Assembly: GCF_024623065.1 (NCBI RefSeq)
Contig: NZ_JANJZR010000014.1
Coordinates: 1 to 64,000, forward strand
Length of the DNA stretch: 64,000 bases
Direction: 5' to 3'
Source of the DNA: Bacteroides acidifaciens
GTDB lineage: Bacteria > Bacteroidota > Bacteroidia > Bacteroidales > Bacteroidaceae
In this document: in pieces, positions 50,721 to 59,207 of the stretch
How positions within the stretch are numbered: position 1 is the stretch's first letter
How the letters are laid out: each line of letters begins with the position of its first letter
The notes under the pieces: generated by a model
The model's database searches: none
Seen by the model: the letters and a program-made list of their open reading frames with translations, nothing else
Told to the model about the DNA's origin: nothing
Made by a program: the position numbers and the translations under genes

Positions 50721-50752
50721 CGGGACGGAGAAATCCGTCCTGCTTTTTTTAC
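50721..50752 (+). terminator. Terminator after the ParB-like gene
   Basis: GGGACGG and CCGTCC pair around AGAAAT, followed by TGCTTTTTTT. The rest of the 50700-51176 gap is C/T-rich then AT-rich. It contains a fragment TAATTTTCCGG (near 50970) shared with the folded repeats but no full copy, and no gene. Confidence 0.8.
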
Positions 50753-51176
50753 GTACAAGCCTCCTTGCGAGAGCGACCGCAGGAGCAGCGGCCTTTTTTA
50801 GCTGCCACCGGCAGCCCCCATTTTTATCACTTCGTTTCCTTTTATACTGCAATGATTCCCTTTTGTACCGCTACAGCTTCGCCGTAGGCTCTCTGCCCGT
50901 CGGGACCCGCTTTTTCCGTTGCAAAGGTATTGCCCTGGAAGCACACCCAAGTACTGCTGACGCTATTTGAACATAATTTTCCGGCAGCTTTCCCGATTTC
51001 CAATCGTCCATATCTCGCAAACGCTCAATATCGCAACGATAAAATTCCGCCCAAATTCCTTGTTTGTTGTTTCCTTTTAGGCAATCTTTGGATGCACGTA
51101 AAAATCAGATCCCTACGGGAGAAGCCTGAAGGCTTCCGAAGAGAGGGAAAATAAAAAAAGTGTTCAACTACTAAAC

Positions 51177-51698
51177 ATGAAGAATATGGAAATTCAATTC
51201 GTTATCGTTCGTTCGGAAAACAGAGAGTATTTGTGTTACAAGGCAGAGGATGTGTATGTGGATGTCAGCAACCCTATGATGACCTTTACCGACGGTGAGG
51301 ATGTCTTTGAAACCGTGGAGCCGGACTGCTCCCTCATGCGGAAAGAGTACGGGTTCAAAGGTGAGCGGTTCTACCTTGTGCCATGCTTCTACGGCAATGG
51401 CTGGCTGGCGCTCACACTGGCAAGCGTGGAAGATGAGCAGGAGTATATCGTGCTGTCTGTCAATCTGGAGGAAATGGACGCACTCGGTTTGCCCGACCGT
51501 ACATTCATTGATGTGAACCATTATCCGGAAGCAATGGAGTTTTTGATTGCAAATGGTCTGGCAACTGATTCAGGGTATAGGCGCAGAAGCGGTTTTGTGG
51601 AATACCCGATGGCCACGCTCAATCTACCGCTTCTTTACCGGCATAACCCCCAGGTGTTCCAAAAAGCCAATATCGAGCAGTTTGAATATGAACCTTAA
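51177..51698 (+). CDS. DUF4313-like ICE protein (173 aa)
   Basis: Starts MKNMEIQFVIVRSENREYLC and has GNGWLALTLASVEDEQEYIV followed by LSVNLEEMDALG. This pattern (gn.gw.al.L...e.e.y...svNL) is common to a Bacteroidales ICE family of unknown function, probably DUF4313. Single gene between two long non-coding stretches. Confidence 0.6.
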   Translation: MKNMEIQFVIVRSENREYLCYKAEDVYVDVSNPMMTFTDGEDVFETVEPDCSLMRKEYGFKGERFYLVPCFYGNGWLALTLASVEDEQEYIVLSVNLEEMDALGLPDRTFIDVNHYPEAMEFLIANGLATDSGYRRRSGFVEYPMATLNLPLLYRHNPQVFQKANIEQFEYEP

Positions 51699-51712
51699 AG
51701 GGATAATACAAA

Positions 51713-51745
51713 CAGACAGGGGGCAGATAAAAACGCCCTCTGTCT
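51713..51745 (+). terminator. Terminator-like hairpin
   Basis: AGACAGGGGGC and GCCCTCTGTCT pair around AGATAAAAAC. The following T-run is weak. Confidence 0.6.
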
Positions 51746-51885
51746 AAATAAATTAATGCAAGGTATTCCGACAAGCACGTATATACCCGTGCGCCTCCTT
51801 TATAACACTCCGGTTTCTCCCTCTTTTAGCCTCCGTTCCGACAACTTCTCTCCGTATTAAAGCCAATGGTTTTCCCTTTTGTAGC

Positions 51886-51932
51886 ATAATAAAGTCGGCA
51901 GTAAAACAATTTTATTGCCGACTTTATATTAT
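51886..51932. other. Long hairpin
   Basis: AAAGTCGGCA (51891-51900) and TGCCGACTTT (51916-51925) are perfect inverted repeats, extended by AT-rich pairs on both sides (TAAT/ATTA). It lies in the 51699-52292 gap, which otherwise holds folded repeat E and no gene. Could be a terminator or cruciform. Confidence 0.5.
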
Positions 51933-52084
51933 CCACCACGCCTTTTACGCGCGGTCATACCTTTATACCGCAACCGTTCAGACGCTCTATCGTCACTTAT
52001 TTCCTTTTTTGAATCTCATCGTCTGCCTATTATAACTTTTCCTGGATTTGACACACCATGTCGTCCCCTGACTGCTTTTAGGAT

Positions 52085-52262
52085 GCGAAGGTGGGCTGAC
52101 GTGCTTGAACCCGACACTTTGAAGTGCATTTCCTGTAAAATTCTTCCTTGCCGGGCAAGCGTAATTTTCCGGAAAAAGTGTCGGTATGAGCTTACTCGTC
52201 AGCCCGTTTAAGCATCCGTAAAACCCGAACGGTCCCGACAAAGAGATGTCGAACAAAGGGGA
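52085..52262 (+). ncRNA. Folded repeat, copy E (diverged, base pairing kept)
   Basis: Compared with copies B and C, paired positions change together. The outer stem is GGGCTGACG/CGTCAGCCC (52093-52101 with 52197-52205). The second stem CCGACACTTT/AAAGTGTCGG is perfect where B and C have CGC/GCG. The inner stem is CTTGC-CGG-GCAAG where B and C have CTTTC-TGC-GAAAG. The 3' hairpin becomes CGACA/TGTCG. The loop-flanking GAAGTGCATTTCCTGTAAAA is unchanged. It ends about 35 bp before the 52293 gene. Confidence 0.65.
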
Positions 52263-52292
52263 TTAAAAACAAATTATCAAAAATTCAAGACA

Positions 52293-52571
52293 ATGGAAAA
52301 AGACATTAGAGAAAGTAGAGAATACCGCCTCGCCAAAGACTGGGAAATGGCGGTGAACAATTTCAGTTTCAATCCAAAACGGTTTGCAGCCGCTATTCCC
52401 GATATGCACCCTACACTGCAGCAGAGCCTTTATCGGCTTATCAAAGAGTGTATCGTGGTCATGGCTGACGATACACGCCGCTACGATGACCGCAATCGGG
52501 CGTCGCATGAGGAAGCGAAACGAATCATGGAGTACCTGAACGAAAACGGGCGTAACATCCCATTAAGATAA
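52293..52571 (+). CDS. Small ICE protein of unknown function (92 aa)
   Basis: Starts MEKDIRESREYRLAKDWEMA. A helical, charged protein with no known motif. First of three small genes transcribed together after folded repeat E. Confidence 0.65.
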   Translation: MEKDIRESREYRLAKDWEMAVNNFSFNPKRFAAAIPDMHPTLQQSLYRLIKECIVVMADDTRRYDDRNRASHEEAKRIMEYLNENGRNIPLR

Positions 52572-52579
52572 ATACAGCT

Positions 52580-52852
52580 ATGAGAACACAGGAAATTCAA
52601 TTCGATGGCAACACATATGTATGCCGCGTCGTGAAATCAAACGAGGGCGAGGACCTTCTTATCGGTTCGACACAGTTGCTTGACACTTTGCAGCCCGGCA
52701 ACTTCGAGGACAAGAACGAAGGCTTTGCCAGCAAAGAGGCAGAACAGCTTTACGATGAGATTTTCTTCTTCACAGACAAGGAAAATCTCAGGCTTCCAGA
52801 TAACAAACTGATTGCCGAACTCAAGGAGAGCAATCTCGAATGGTTCGACTAA
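52580..52852 (+). CDS. Small ICE protein of unknown function (90 aa)
   Basis: Starts MRTQEIQFDGNTYVCRVVKS. An acidic alpha/beta protein with no known motif. Eight bp after the previous gene, so co-transcribed. Confidence 0.65.
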   Translation: MRTQEIQFDGNTYVCRVVKSNEGEDLLIGSTQLLDTLQPGNFEDKNEGFASKEAEQLYDEIFFFTDKENLRLPDNKLIAELKESNLEWFD

Positions 52853-52891
52853 GAGAAATCACAATCAATAATCATCTAAGAATAAAAAGTT

Positions 52892-53266
52892 ATGGAAAAA
52901 GAGTATGTAATGCAAATCGCACAGACTATTAGAGAACAGTTGCTCTCCTTAAATCCCGCACCCGTCATCATGTCATGGGGTATCGAAGAATTTGCCGCCA
53001 CCACATACAGAGGGCTGCCGGCACTCCGCATCAAGGTGAACGGACGCCTGCACACCGGGTACATCATCGTGGCACTCAACGGCTCCGACTATAACGAGGT
53101 GTACCTTCAGAAAGATATGAAAGTGGAATGTATCAACGGGGAGGTGTGTTTCGACGAGCTGGGAGACGTCATCGACCGGGCTATCGAGAAAGGTACCGAC
53201 CAAGCCGAGTACGACAGGTTCTGCGACCGGCAACGCGCCTTGTTGTTGAGTGGACAATACGCTTGA
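52892..53266 (+). CDS. ICE protein of unknown function (124 aa)
   Basis: Starts MEKEYVMQIAQTIREQLLSL and has PVIMSWGIEEFAATTYRGLP. It looks like a small alpha/beta protein widely found on Bacteroidales conjugative elements, without known function. Followed by a good terminator. Confidence 0.65.
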   Translation: MEKEYVMQIAQTIREQLLSLNPAPVIMSWGIEEFAATTYRGLPALRIKVNGRLHTGYIIVALNGSDYNEVYLQKDMKVECINGEVCFDELGDVIDRAIEKGTDQAEYDRFCDRQRALLLSGQYA

Positions 53267-53287
53267 CAACCCGCCGTCCACAGTTCT

Positions 53288-53323
53288 CACCGCCCGTACA
53301 ACATAGTAAGGGCGGTGTTTTCG
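53288..53323 (+). terminator. Terminator ending the ICE small-gene unit
   Basis: CACCGCCC and GGGCGGTG pair around a 14-nt loop, followed by TTTTCG. Confidence 0.8.
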
Positions 53324-53442
53324 TTTGCGATTGGATATATCCAAGCCGCAATATCCAGTTATATACCACTGTCATAATTGAATATCTTATACATCCGTTT
53401 GTAATTTAGGCGAATATCATTCGTTTCTCCCTTATTTTTTTG

Positions 53443-53450
53443 TACTTTTG
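53443..53450 (+). promoter_or_regulatory. Promoter -7 box (TACTTTTG)
   Basis: TACTTTTG matches TAnnTTTG, 29 bp before the ATG of the 53480 gene, in an AT-rich context. Confidence 0.75.
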
Positions 53451-53479
53451 TAAAATATTTCAGTCAGAGACAACATTTT

Positions 53480-55132
53480 ATGGAAATGACGATTGCAGAA
53501 TTACAGAAATTACGCGAAAGCGAAGACCATATAGAATTTAAGGAGGCGAAACGAAACTATCCGTTTGCCGGAGGAAAACATATCGATCCGAAAGAAAGGC
53601 GGCGGTGTGTATTGGGATATATTGTGGCTTTGGCCAATGAGAAAGGCGGACGTCTGGTATTAGGTATGGCAGACCACATACCTCATGCAGTTGTCGGTTC
53701 GGATTTTGCACAAGGGAAAGAGGGAGAACTTGTAGATGAAATTTACAAACGTTTGGGTATAAGGATAGAAACGACGGAACTTTATGAGGATGCCAAGCGT
53801 GTGCTTGTCATTTCTGTTCCATCGCGTCCAGTTGGTCGGCTGTTGCGTTTCGAGGGTGTACCTCTGATGCGTACAGGAGAAAGCCTACGTGAAATGTCCG
53901 ATGCAGAGATATTCAAAATACTATCTGAACAGGAACCGGATTTTTCAGCCAAAGTATGCGAAGGGCTTGTCATAGAGGATTTGGATAAAGAGGCAATAGC
54001 GGAAATGAAAAACCAATATGCCCGTAAGCAGGAGAATCCGCTTTTCCGAAACTATCCCGATGAACAGGTGTTGTCGGATTTGGATCTGTTAAAAGACGGA
54101 AAGCTGAATTATGCGGCACTTATCCTGCTTGGTAAGTCTGAAGCCATACGAAAGTATTTGCCACAGAATAATATTGTCGTTGAGTTTAGAATGTATCACT
54201 CTATGATACAATATACTGCACGCAAGGAGTTTCAGCTACCGTTATTCGTAGCGATAGATAAAGTCTGGGACTATATCAACCAGCCTGCAAGCAATCCGCT
54301 TCTGCATTACAATGATGGACCTTATATATTCGACATACCTTCGTTCAATAAAGAGGCAATCAGAGAAGCGATTCTGAATGCGTGCTGTCACCGTTCAATG
54401 TTGATTCAGAGCGATGTTGTCATCAAGCAATACCCCGACAGCATAACCATTACCAATGCCGGCGGTTTTCCTTCCGGAGTGGATATGAGCAACATATTGA
54501 CGGTAAACAGTGTTCCGCGCAGCAAACTGATGAGCGAAATTTTGCAGAAGACAGGACTGGTGGAACGTTCCGGACAGGGAGTAGATAAGATGTTCTACAA
54601 CTGCATTATGGAGGGTAAGGCACTGCCGGACTATTCGGACACAGACCCGTATCAAGTCAGCCTTACGTTCAAGGCGCCCATACTGGATGCAGCTTTTATT
54701 ATTTTCATCCGAAATGAGCAAAACAGAAGAAACCCTGCCGAACAGTTGAATGTCTTTGAGTTGCTGACCTTGTACAAAGTCGCAATGAGGGATTACGAAG
54801 GACTGGAAGGGCATATCCTACGGAAATTATCTGAAGAGGGGCTTATCATAGACGAAAACGGTTTTTACCGTTTGTCTGATGATTACCGCAATGAGGCAGT
54901 TGAAAAACTGAAGGGGCTGAATATGAACCACCTTAAAATGGTTTCTGACAGTTTCCGTAAAAATGGTTTTATCAGCCGTACTATTCTTAATGACGTATTT
55001 ACAGATATATTGTCAGACAGACAAGTTCGAGCGTTTATCTCAAAAATGGAAGAAGTGGGTATTATACAGAAAGAGAGTGCAGGCAAATATACCCGTTATG
55101 CAAAAACACAAGAATTTCCTTCATTCAATTAA
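53480..55132 (+). CDS. Schlafen/AlbA_2 ATP-binding regulator (550 aa)
   Basis: The N-terminus shows ESEDHIEFKEAKRNYPFAGG, then VALANEKGGRLVLGMADHIP, the AlbA_2 (Schlafen-like) signature 'E...iEfK......i...i.AfaN..GG.l..Gv'. The middle carries an HATPase-like region (EAILNACCHRSMLIQSDVVI, ITITNAGGFPSGVDM, GLVERSGQGVDKMFY). The C-terminus has winged-helix segments. Such proteins are transcription regulators or defence-associated factors. It has its own promoter and terminator and is codon-wise AT-richer than the tra genes, suggesting separate acquisition as cargo. Confidence 0.8.
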   Translation: MEMTIAELQKLRESEDHIEFKEAKRNYPFAGGKHIDPKERRRCVLGYIVALANEKGGRLVLGMADHIPHAVVGSDFAQGKEGELVDEIYKRLGIRIETTELYEDAKRVLVISVPSRPVGRLLRFEGVPLMRTGESLREMSDAEIFKILSEQEPDFSAKVCEGLVIEDLDKEAIAEMKNQYARKQENPLFRNYPDEQVLSDLDLLKDGKLNYAALILLGKSEAIRKYLPQNNIVVEFRMYHSMIQYTARKEFQLPLFVAIDKVWDYINQPASNPLLHYNDGPYIFDIPSFNKEAIREAILNACCHRSMLIQSDVVIKQYPDSITITNAGGFPSGVDMSNILTVNSVPRSKLMSEILQKTGLVERSGQGVDKMFYNCIMEGKALPDYSDTDPYQVSLTFKAPILDAAFIIFIRNEQNRRNPAEQLNVFELLTLYKVAMRDYEGLEGHILRKLSEEGLIIDENGFYRLSDDYRNEAVEKLKGLNMNHLKMVSDSFRKNGFISRTILNDVFTDILSDRQVRAFISKMEEVGIIQKESAGKYTRYAKTQEFPSFN

Positions 55133-55229
55133 TGTCCGCAAGAGCCATCTTTTTGTCCGCAAGATTATAACTTGTTGATTATAAGATATTTTTCAAATGT
55201 CCGCAAGAACTATTTTTTTGTCCGCAAGA
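55133..55229. repeat. Four TGTCCGCAAGA repeats, phased in pairs
   Basis: TGTCCGCAAGA begins at 55133, 55154, 55198 and 55219. The spacing within each pair is 21 bp (two helical turns) and between pairs 44 bp. They lie directly after the Schlafen-type gene. Protein-binding sites or remnants of a repetitive protein-coding tail are both possible. Confidence 0.65.
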
Positions 55230-55254
55230 CTTTTTATAATGGATTGAAGTTATA

Positions 55255-55295
55255 GAAACACCTGCAATACTCACAATGATATTGCAGGTGTTTCA
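55255..55295. terminator. Bidirectional terminator between convergent genes
   Basis: ACACCTGCAATA and TATTGCAGGTGT form a perfect 12-bp stem, with A-rich and T-rich flanks on either side. It serves both the 53480 gene and the conjugation operon. Confidence 0.85.
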
Positions 55296-55324
55296 CATTT
55301 CTATTACCCTCAGGAATCCGACGG

Positions 55325-57523
55325 TTATTTCGCCCCACGCTTGTTTTGTACGTCCTTTATCATCTCCTTCACATCCTGACCCACCTGTACAAAATTCTTA
55401 TAAAGTATGCGTTCCCGCTCGTCCCGTGACTTGAAGGTGTAGAATTTCGGTAGTGGCACATACGCCGCTTCCTCTCTCTTTATCTCCCTCATGTCGAAAT
55501 CCGTCTTACAGAAGAACTTTGATGTCTTGAACTCGTCCGCTTCCTGGATATTCATCGAACCGCCCACACCGGTTTTCGTCTTCATGAAATCCCTTGCCGT
55601 CTGTCCGCATATCCACCCCGTCGGCATATCCGAAATCTTCGATGCCGGCACGAGGCTGTCCATGTTTTCGTTCAAGTTGATTGAGGTTTTGTCCCGGTCG
55701 ATCGTCACACCCTTCTTGATTTGCACCACCTTTCCGAAGATGTCGCTTGACAGCCATTCGAGCGTCTCTTTCGCCCGCGCCGAACCACTCACCACGTTAC
55801 CGACGGTCGTGATAATCTTCTGCATACCCACCTTGCCGTAATCGGCCTCCAGCTGCGGCAGCTCCTGAAAGCCAAGCGTAACGCTCACCTTATTGCTTCG
55901 CGCCGTACCGATCAACCGGTCTATCTTGTGAAAATACAGGGTCGGCAACTCATCCACGATGATGCTCACCGGGATATTCTTCCCTTGACCGGTATTCACA
56001 CGGGTAACGAGACGGTTCAATATCAATGCGTTCAGCGCACCGATGATTGACTCCATTTCCGGGTCATTGGCTATCAGCAGGTAGCTCGGGTTCTTCGGGT
56101 CGCTCACTTTCAGGTCGAAGTCGTCCCCGTCCTTGTGGAACACCCAGTAGCTCTCCTTGGTTGCCAGTCGGGACGTATAGACGCGTAGCGTACCTATCAT
56201 GCCTTCCAATTGCTCCATCGCGCGATTCTTCAAAGCAGTCTGGAACGGGCCGAGTAGCGGAGCCACCTCGTTGTCCGTCTCCAGCACCTCAAAGATAGTC
56301 TGGTAGCTTTCGTTCAAGAACGAGAGGATGTGCGGCATATCCGAATATTTCCCCAGCCAGTAGGCAGGTTCCACGATGTTGCCACCTTCACGGTCGCGCA
56401 CGATGCCCGTTGGTTTCCAAAACTTCGTCTGCGAGTCCTGCCGTTTTTCCGCATACAGCATATTGCCGTCCTTGTCGTAGGGTTCCTTCTCGTAGTTCAC
56501 GAAGAAGTAGATGCAGGCGGCGAGGAAGTTCACCGCCGAGGTCTGGAAGAACTGGTCCGAACCGCCGCCGCCTTCTTTCTTCCCTTTCTGCAGTGATTCC
56601 AACAGCGTTTCCGCTGTTTCGCTTGCCGCTGCGAGGTTGTTGATGTACTTCGCCTGAATCGGGTTCACACGGCGGCTGTACTCCACATCCACGAAATTGA
56701 TGATGTTGAACTTGCAACCCTCGGGTATCTTGCCCAGCTTCTGGTTTTTCTTGTAGTGGTAGTACAGTTTGGTGGCCAGCGTCGGAAACTTGTAATCATA
56801 AACGACCATCGCGAAGCCCTTTGCACTATGTTGCCGGATGAACGGCTCAATAAGCGAAAATGTTTTACCGCTACCTGGTGTTCCAACCACCCATGTACCA
56901 CGAAAACAGTTTGTTATATTCACAAATCCTTTTCTAAATTTCCCCTTGTAATAGTATCGCATCGGGATATTTACACTGTACCGGTTCTCTATCAGCTCCT
57001 CGCATTGTTCAAAACTTTCGTTTTCCAAATTAAAGCGGTCTTTCATCAGCCCCTCCTTGAGGAACTTCGATATGTTGTCCAGTGCGATATGCACGAGGAT
57101 GACCCCCACGAGGGAAACGACCATATAAAAGATGATGTTCAGCGGCAGTGTGTAGAGACGCGTTTCCATAGGATGATTGAACAACCACACGGACAGCACA
57201 AGCAGCGCAAAGCCGCTCACGAGCGGGTATAGTACCTGCCGACGGGCATCGAACTCCAGATGTTTTTTGCTCCGCGTGCCGATACAGGTGATACAGATAA
57301 GCAGCACCGTGGCGACTTTGCTGTACACCAGATTACCGTCGTTGTAGATCATCCACTGCTTGATGCGCCCGTGAATATCAATCAGTATGCCGCCCCAATG
57401 GTCGAGTACCGCCGGGTCGATGGCATACTCGAAAAATTCCATCAGCACGGAGATGTAAACGACCGCGCGGAATATCCTGTAGAACCCTTGTAACTCTTTG
57501 CTCTCTTCCATGGCTGTAATCAC
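55325..57523 (-). CDS. mobC: Conjugation coupling protein (MobC/TraG, VirD4-type, 732 aa)
   Basis: Four membrane segments lie in the first about 160 residues (e.g. VATVLLICITCIGT, YPLVSGFALLVLSVWLF). The ATPase Walker A GTPGSGKTF sits near residue 215-223, with VVYDYKFPTLATKLYYHYK downstream and the Walker B-like VSIIVDELPTLYF. This is the TraG/VirD4 layout that links relaxosome to the secretion channel; Bacteroidales ICEs call it MobC. Start may also be the ATG 12 bp inside. It overlaps the upstream gene by 4 bp and is last in the operon. Confidence 0.88.
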   Translation of the reverse strand: MITAMEESKELQGFYRIFRAVVYISVLMEFFEYAIDPAVLDHWGGILIDIHGRIKQWMIYNDGNLVYSKVATVLLICITCIGTRSKKHLEFDARRQVLYPLVSGFALLVLSVWLFNHPMETRLYTLPLNIIFYMVVSLVGVILVHIALDNISKFLKEGLMKDRFNLENESFEQCEELIENRYSVNIPMRYYYKGKFRKGFVNITNCFRGTWVVGTPGSGKTFSLIEPFIRQHSAKGFAMVVYDYKFPTLATKLYYHYKKNQKLGKIPEGCKFNIINFVDVEYSRRVNPIQAKYINNLAAASETAETLLESLQKGKKEGGGGSDQFFQTSAVNFLAACIYFFVNYEKEPYDKDGNMLYAEKRQDSQTKFWKPTGIVRDREGGNIVEPAYWLGKYSDMPHILSFLNESYQTIFEVLETDNEVAPLLGPFQTALKNRAMEQLEGMIGTLRVYTSRLATKESYWVFHKDGDDFDLKVSDPKNPSYLLIANDPEMESIIGALNALILNRLVTRVNTGQGKNIPVSIIVDELPTLYFHKIDRLIGTARSNKVSVTLGFQELPQLEADYGKVGMQKIITTVGNVVSGSARAKETLEWLSSDIFGKVVQIKKGVTIDRDKTSINLNENMDSLVPASKISDMPTGWICGQTARDFMKTKTGVGGSMNIQEADEFKTSKFFCKTDFDMREIKREEAAYVPLPKFYTFKSRDERERILYKNFVQVGQDVKEMIKDVQNKRGAK

Positions 57524-58011
57524 TTCTTTTTAATACCCCAAAGGACATGGATGTGAGGCCAGTGTATGCGGTCGTCCTCGGTAAGCTGGCAGACATGGGT
57601 AACCGCATATAGAGGTTCAAGTCCCATAGGGTTATCTATTACGGAAGCACGCATTTCCGCCGTAAAATTCTCAAGGAACTTCCGTATGGCATCGTCGGGA
57701 CCGTCGGTCATAAAGTCGATGAAGCCGTTGAACAGTTCTTCATTGACGTAGTAGAGCTGGCCTACGAAAATATCATGGTAACGGTCGATGCGGCTGTTCC
57801 ATTCCTTCCGTATTTCCTCTCTGCGCTTCTTTACGGAAGAAAGCCTCTTGCAGCATTCGGTTCCGTCATCGAGGAATATGAAATTTATGAAAACTTCCTC
57901 CGGCGGCAGGCATTTGCATCTCAGCAGATACCCGAAAAATCCTTTGTCCGGATGTGCTATGTCCATATACTGTGGCACCTTGAAATCTTTGATTCCGTTC
58001 ATAGTTGTCAT
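57520..58011 (-). CDS. Conjugation-operon protein of unknown function (163 aa)
   Basis: Starts MTTMNGIKDFKVPQYMDIAH and includes CKCLPPEEVFINFIFLDDGT and PHIHVLWGIKKK at the end. No membrane segment or signal. It overlaps the coupling protein start by 4 bp, so both are made together; a relaxosome or coupling-protein accessory role is a guess. Confidence 0.6.
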   Translation of the reverse strand: MTTMNGIKDFKVPQYMDIAHPDKGFFGYLLRCKCLPPEEVFINFIFLDDGTECCKRLSSVKKRREEIRKEWNSRIDRYHDIFVGQLYYVNEELFNGFIDFMTDGPDDAIRKFLENFTAEMRASVIDNPMGLEPLYAVTHVCQLTEDDRIHWPHIHVLWGIKKK

Positions 58012-58015
58012 AAGT

Positions 58016-58687
58016 TTATTTGTTGATGGTTATAATGGGGCGCACCCGGTGCGCCTGTGTCTTGGGCGTCTCTTGCATGGCTCCGCTGCCCATTGAATAA
58101 AGCCATGCCTTTGCCGTCTGTTGTCCCTCCACTTCCGTTGAAGTCCAGTACCAGCAGTTGTCCGGAACTTGCGGCAACGGATCGCCGCCACATCTCTCTA
58201 TGACAGGATTGACGGTCACACGGGCCGCGTACAGCAACCGGGCCTGTGCCACCGAGGGCACGTAGGCACTCTGTCCGTATCTCCACAGGTCGAACACCGC
58301 TTCGGCCATCGGCGAAGCCGTTTCCCTGGTATCGTATAGCGCGAAGGTGTTCGCATTCCCGTCATACGCCGTAATGTCCGCCGACGTGCCTTGCTGGATG
58401 CCGAGACTGTCAGCGAATGCCTGCGGTGCGATGTCCCACAGATAGACCGCATAGCCGTCACCCTCCGTTTCCCCGTGAGGGTCGGTATGGAAAACGACGG
58501 CAATCGCCTGTTTTCCGGATTGCTCATACTCACTATATGACAAGGCCGTACCGTCCGTGCATAGGACATGGCCCGGACGTACCGCCGTGTCGGGCACCTC
58601 TATATGCGCATCACAGGCGGCAACGGCAATCGCCATGACGACAGCCGGCACGGTCCGACACGCTTTTCTGATAATGTTCTGTCTCAT
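58016..58687 (-). CDS. Lipoprotein with a DUF1566-like C-terminus (223 aa)
   Basis: The N-terminus RTVPAVVMAIAVAACDAHIE carries a lipobox (VAAC), so it is likely an outer-membrane lipoprotein. The C-terminal part, VPDNCWYWTSTEVEGQQTAK ... HRVRPIITINK, follows the DUF1566/lectin-like pattern ('yWtSte.....a......vRpi'), a surface carbohydrate-binding type. It occupies the place of TraP/TraQ in CTnDOT-type operons and is not TraQ-like in sequence. Possibly contacts recipient-cell surfaces. Confidence 0.6.
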   Translation of the reverse strand: MRQNIIRKACRTVPAVVMAIAVAACDAHIEVPDTAVRPGHVLCTDGTALSYSEYEQSGKQAIAVVFHTDPHGETEGDGYAVYLWDIAPQAFADSLGIQQGTSADITAYDGNANTFALYDTRETASPMAEAVFDLWRYGQSAYVPSVAQARLLYAARVTVNPVIERCGGDPLPQVPDNCWYWTSTEVEGQQTAKAWLYSMGSGAMQETPKTQAHRVRPIITINK

Positions 58688-58694
58688 CTTTCCC

Positions 58695-59207
58695 TTATTT
58701 TATCGGTAGTTTCACTCCAAGCACGATACCTGCACGAAACAGGTCTGCGCCTTTTATCATCACATCTCCCTTGGCCTGCCAGTAAAGCGTCCAGCCTGAG
58801 CGCAGCACATAGTTGTGCTCGTAGCCGAAATGCAGGCCGGCCAGAAACTTTTTCGTATCACTCCCTGCCGAAGCCCCGATACGCAGGTTGCCGTAGTGGT
58901 TGCGTCCTCTTGAGACGTTGGGCTTGTAAGCCACACCGAACCCATAAGTGCGATAGTTCTGCCAGAAAGATTCCGGGCATATATGGCCGCACGAGCCGCA
59001 TTCCTTCCATTGCAGGTAACCGTTGGCGAAGAACTCCCACGCATGGCGGTAGTTCATCTCATGCTCGTAGGCGAGCGTCACGTCCATGCCGTTCTTATAC
59101 AGTGCCCCCACGCCAAGCGAGAGGCGGCCGCTGCCTTGCTGTGCGCTCGCGTTCAGGGCGAAACACACGCAGGCGAGAATAAGGATAACCGTTTTCTTCA
59201 TGCTCAT
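58695..59207 (-). CDS. traO: Conjugal transfer protein TraO (170 aa)
   Basis: A signal peptide (MKKTVILILACVCFALNASA) is followed by repeated beta-hairpins with the typical 'Y.hEm.y.haWefFangY' and 'GnlriGasaGsDtkkF' parts, ending in VLGVKLPIK. This is the conserved TraO family of Bacteroidales conjugation systems, an outer-membrane or periplasmic beta-barrel-like protein. It overlaps the traN stop by 4 bp. Confidence 0.88.
   Translation of the reverse strand: MSMKKTVILILACVCFALNASAQQGSGRLSLGVGALYKNGMDVTLAYEHEMNYRHAWEFFANGYLQWKECGSCGHICPESFWQNYRTYGFGVAYKPNVSRGRNHYGNLRIGASAGSDTKKFLAGLHFGYEHNYVLRSGWTLYWQAKGDVMIKGADLFRAGIVLGVKLPIK

Noticed and set aside
50890..51010. Possible fifth copy of the folded repeat
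   Set aside because: Only a short TAATTTTCCGG-like fragment and a TGCAAAGGTA word match; the partner arms are missing.
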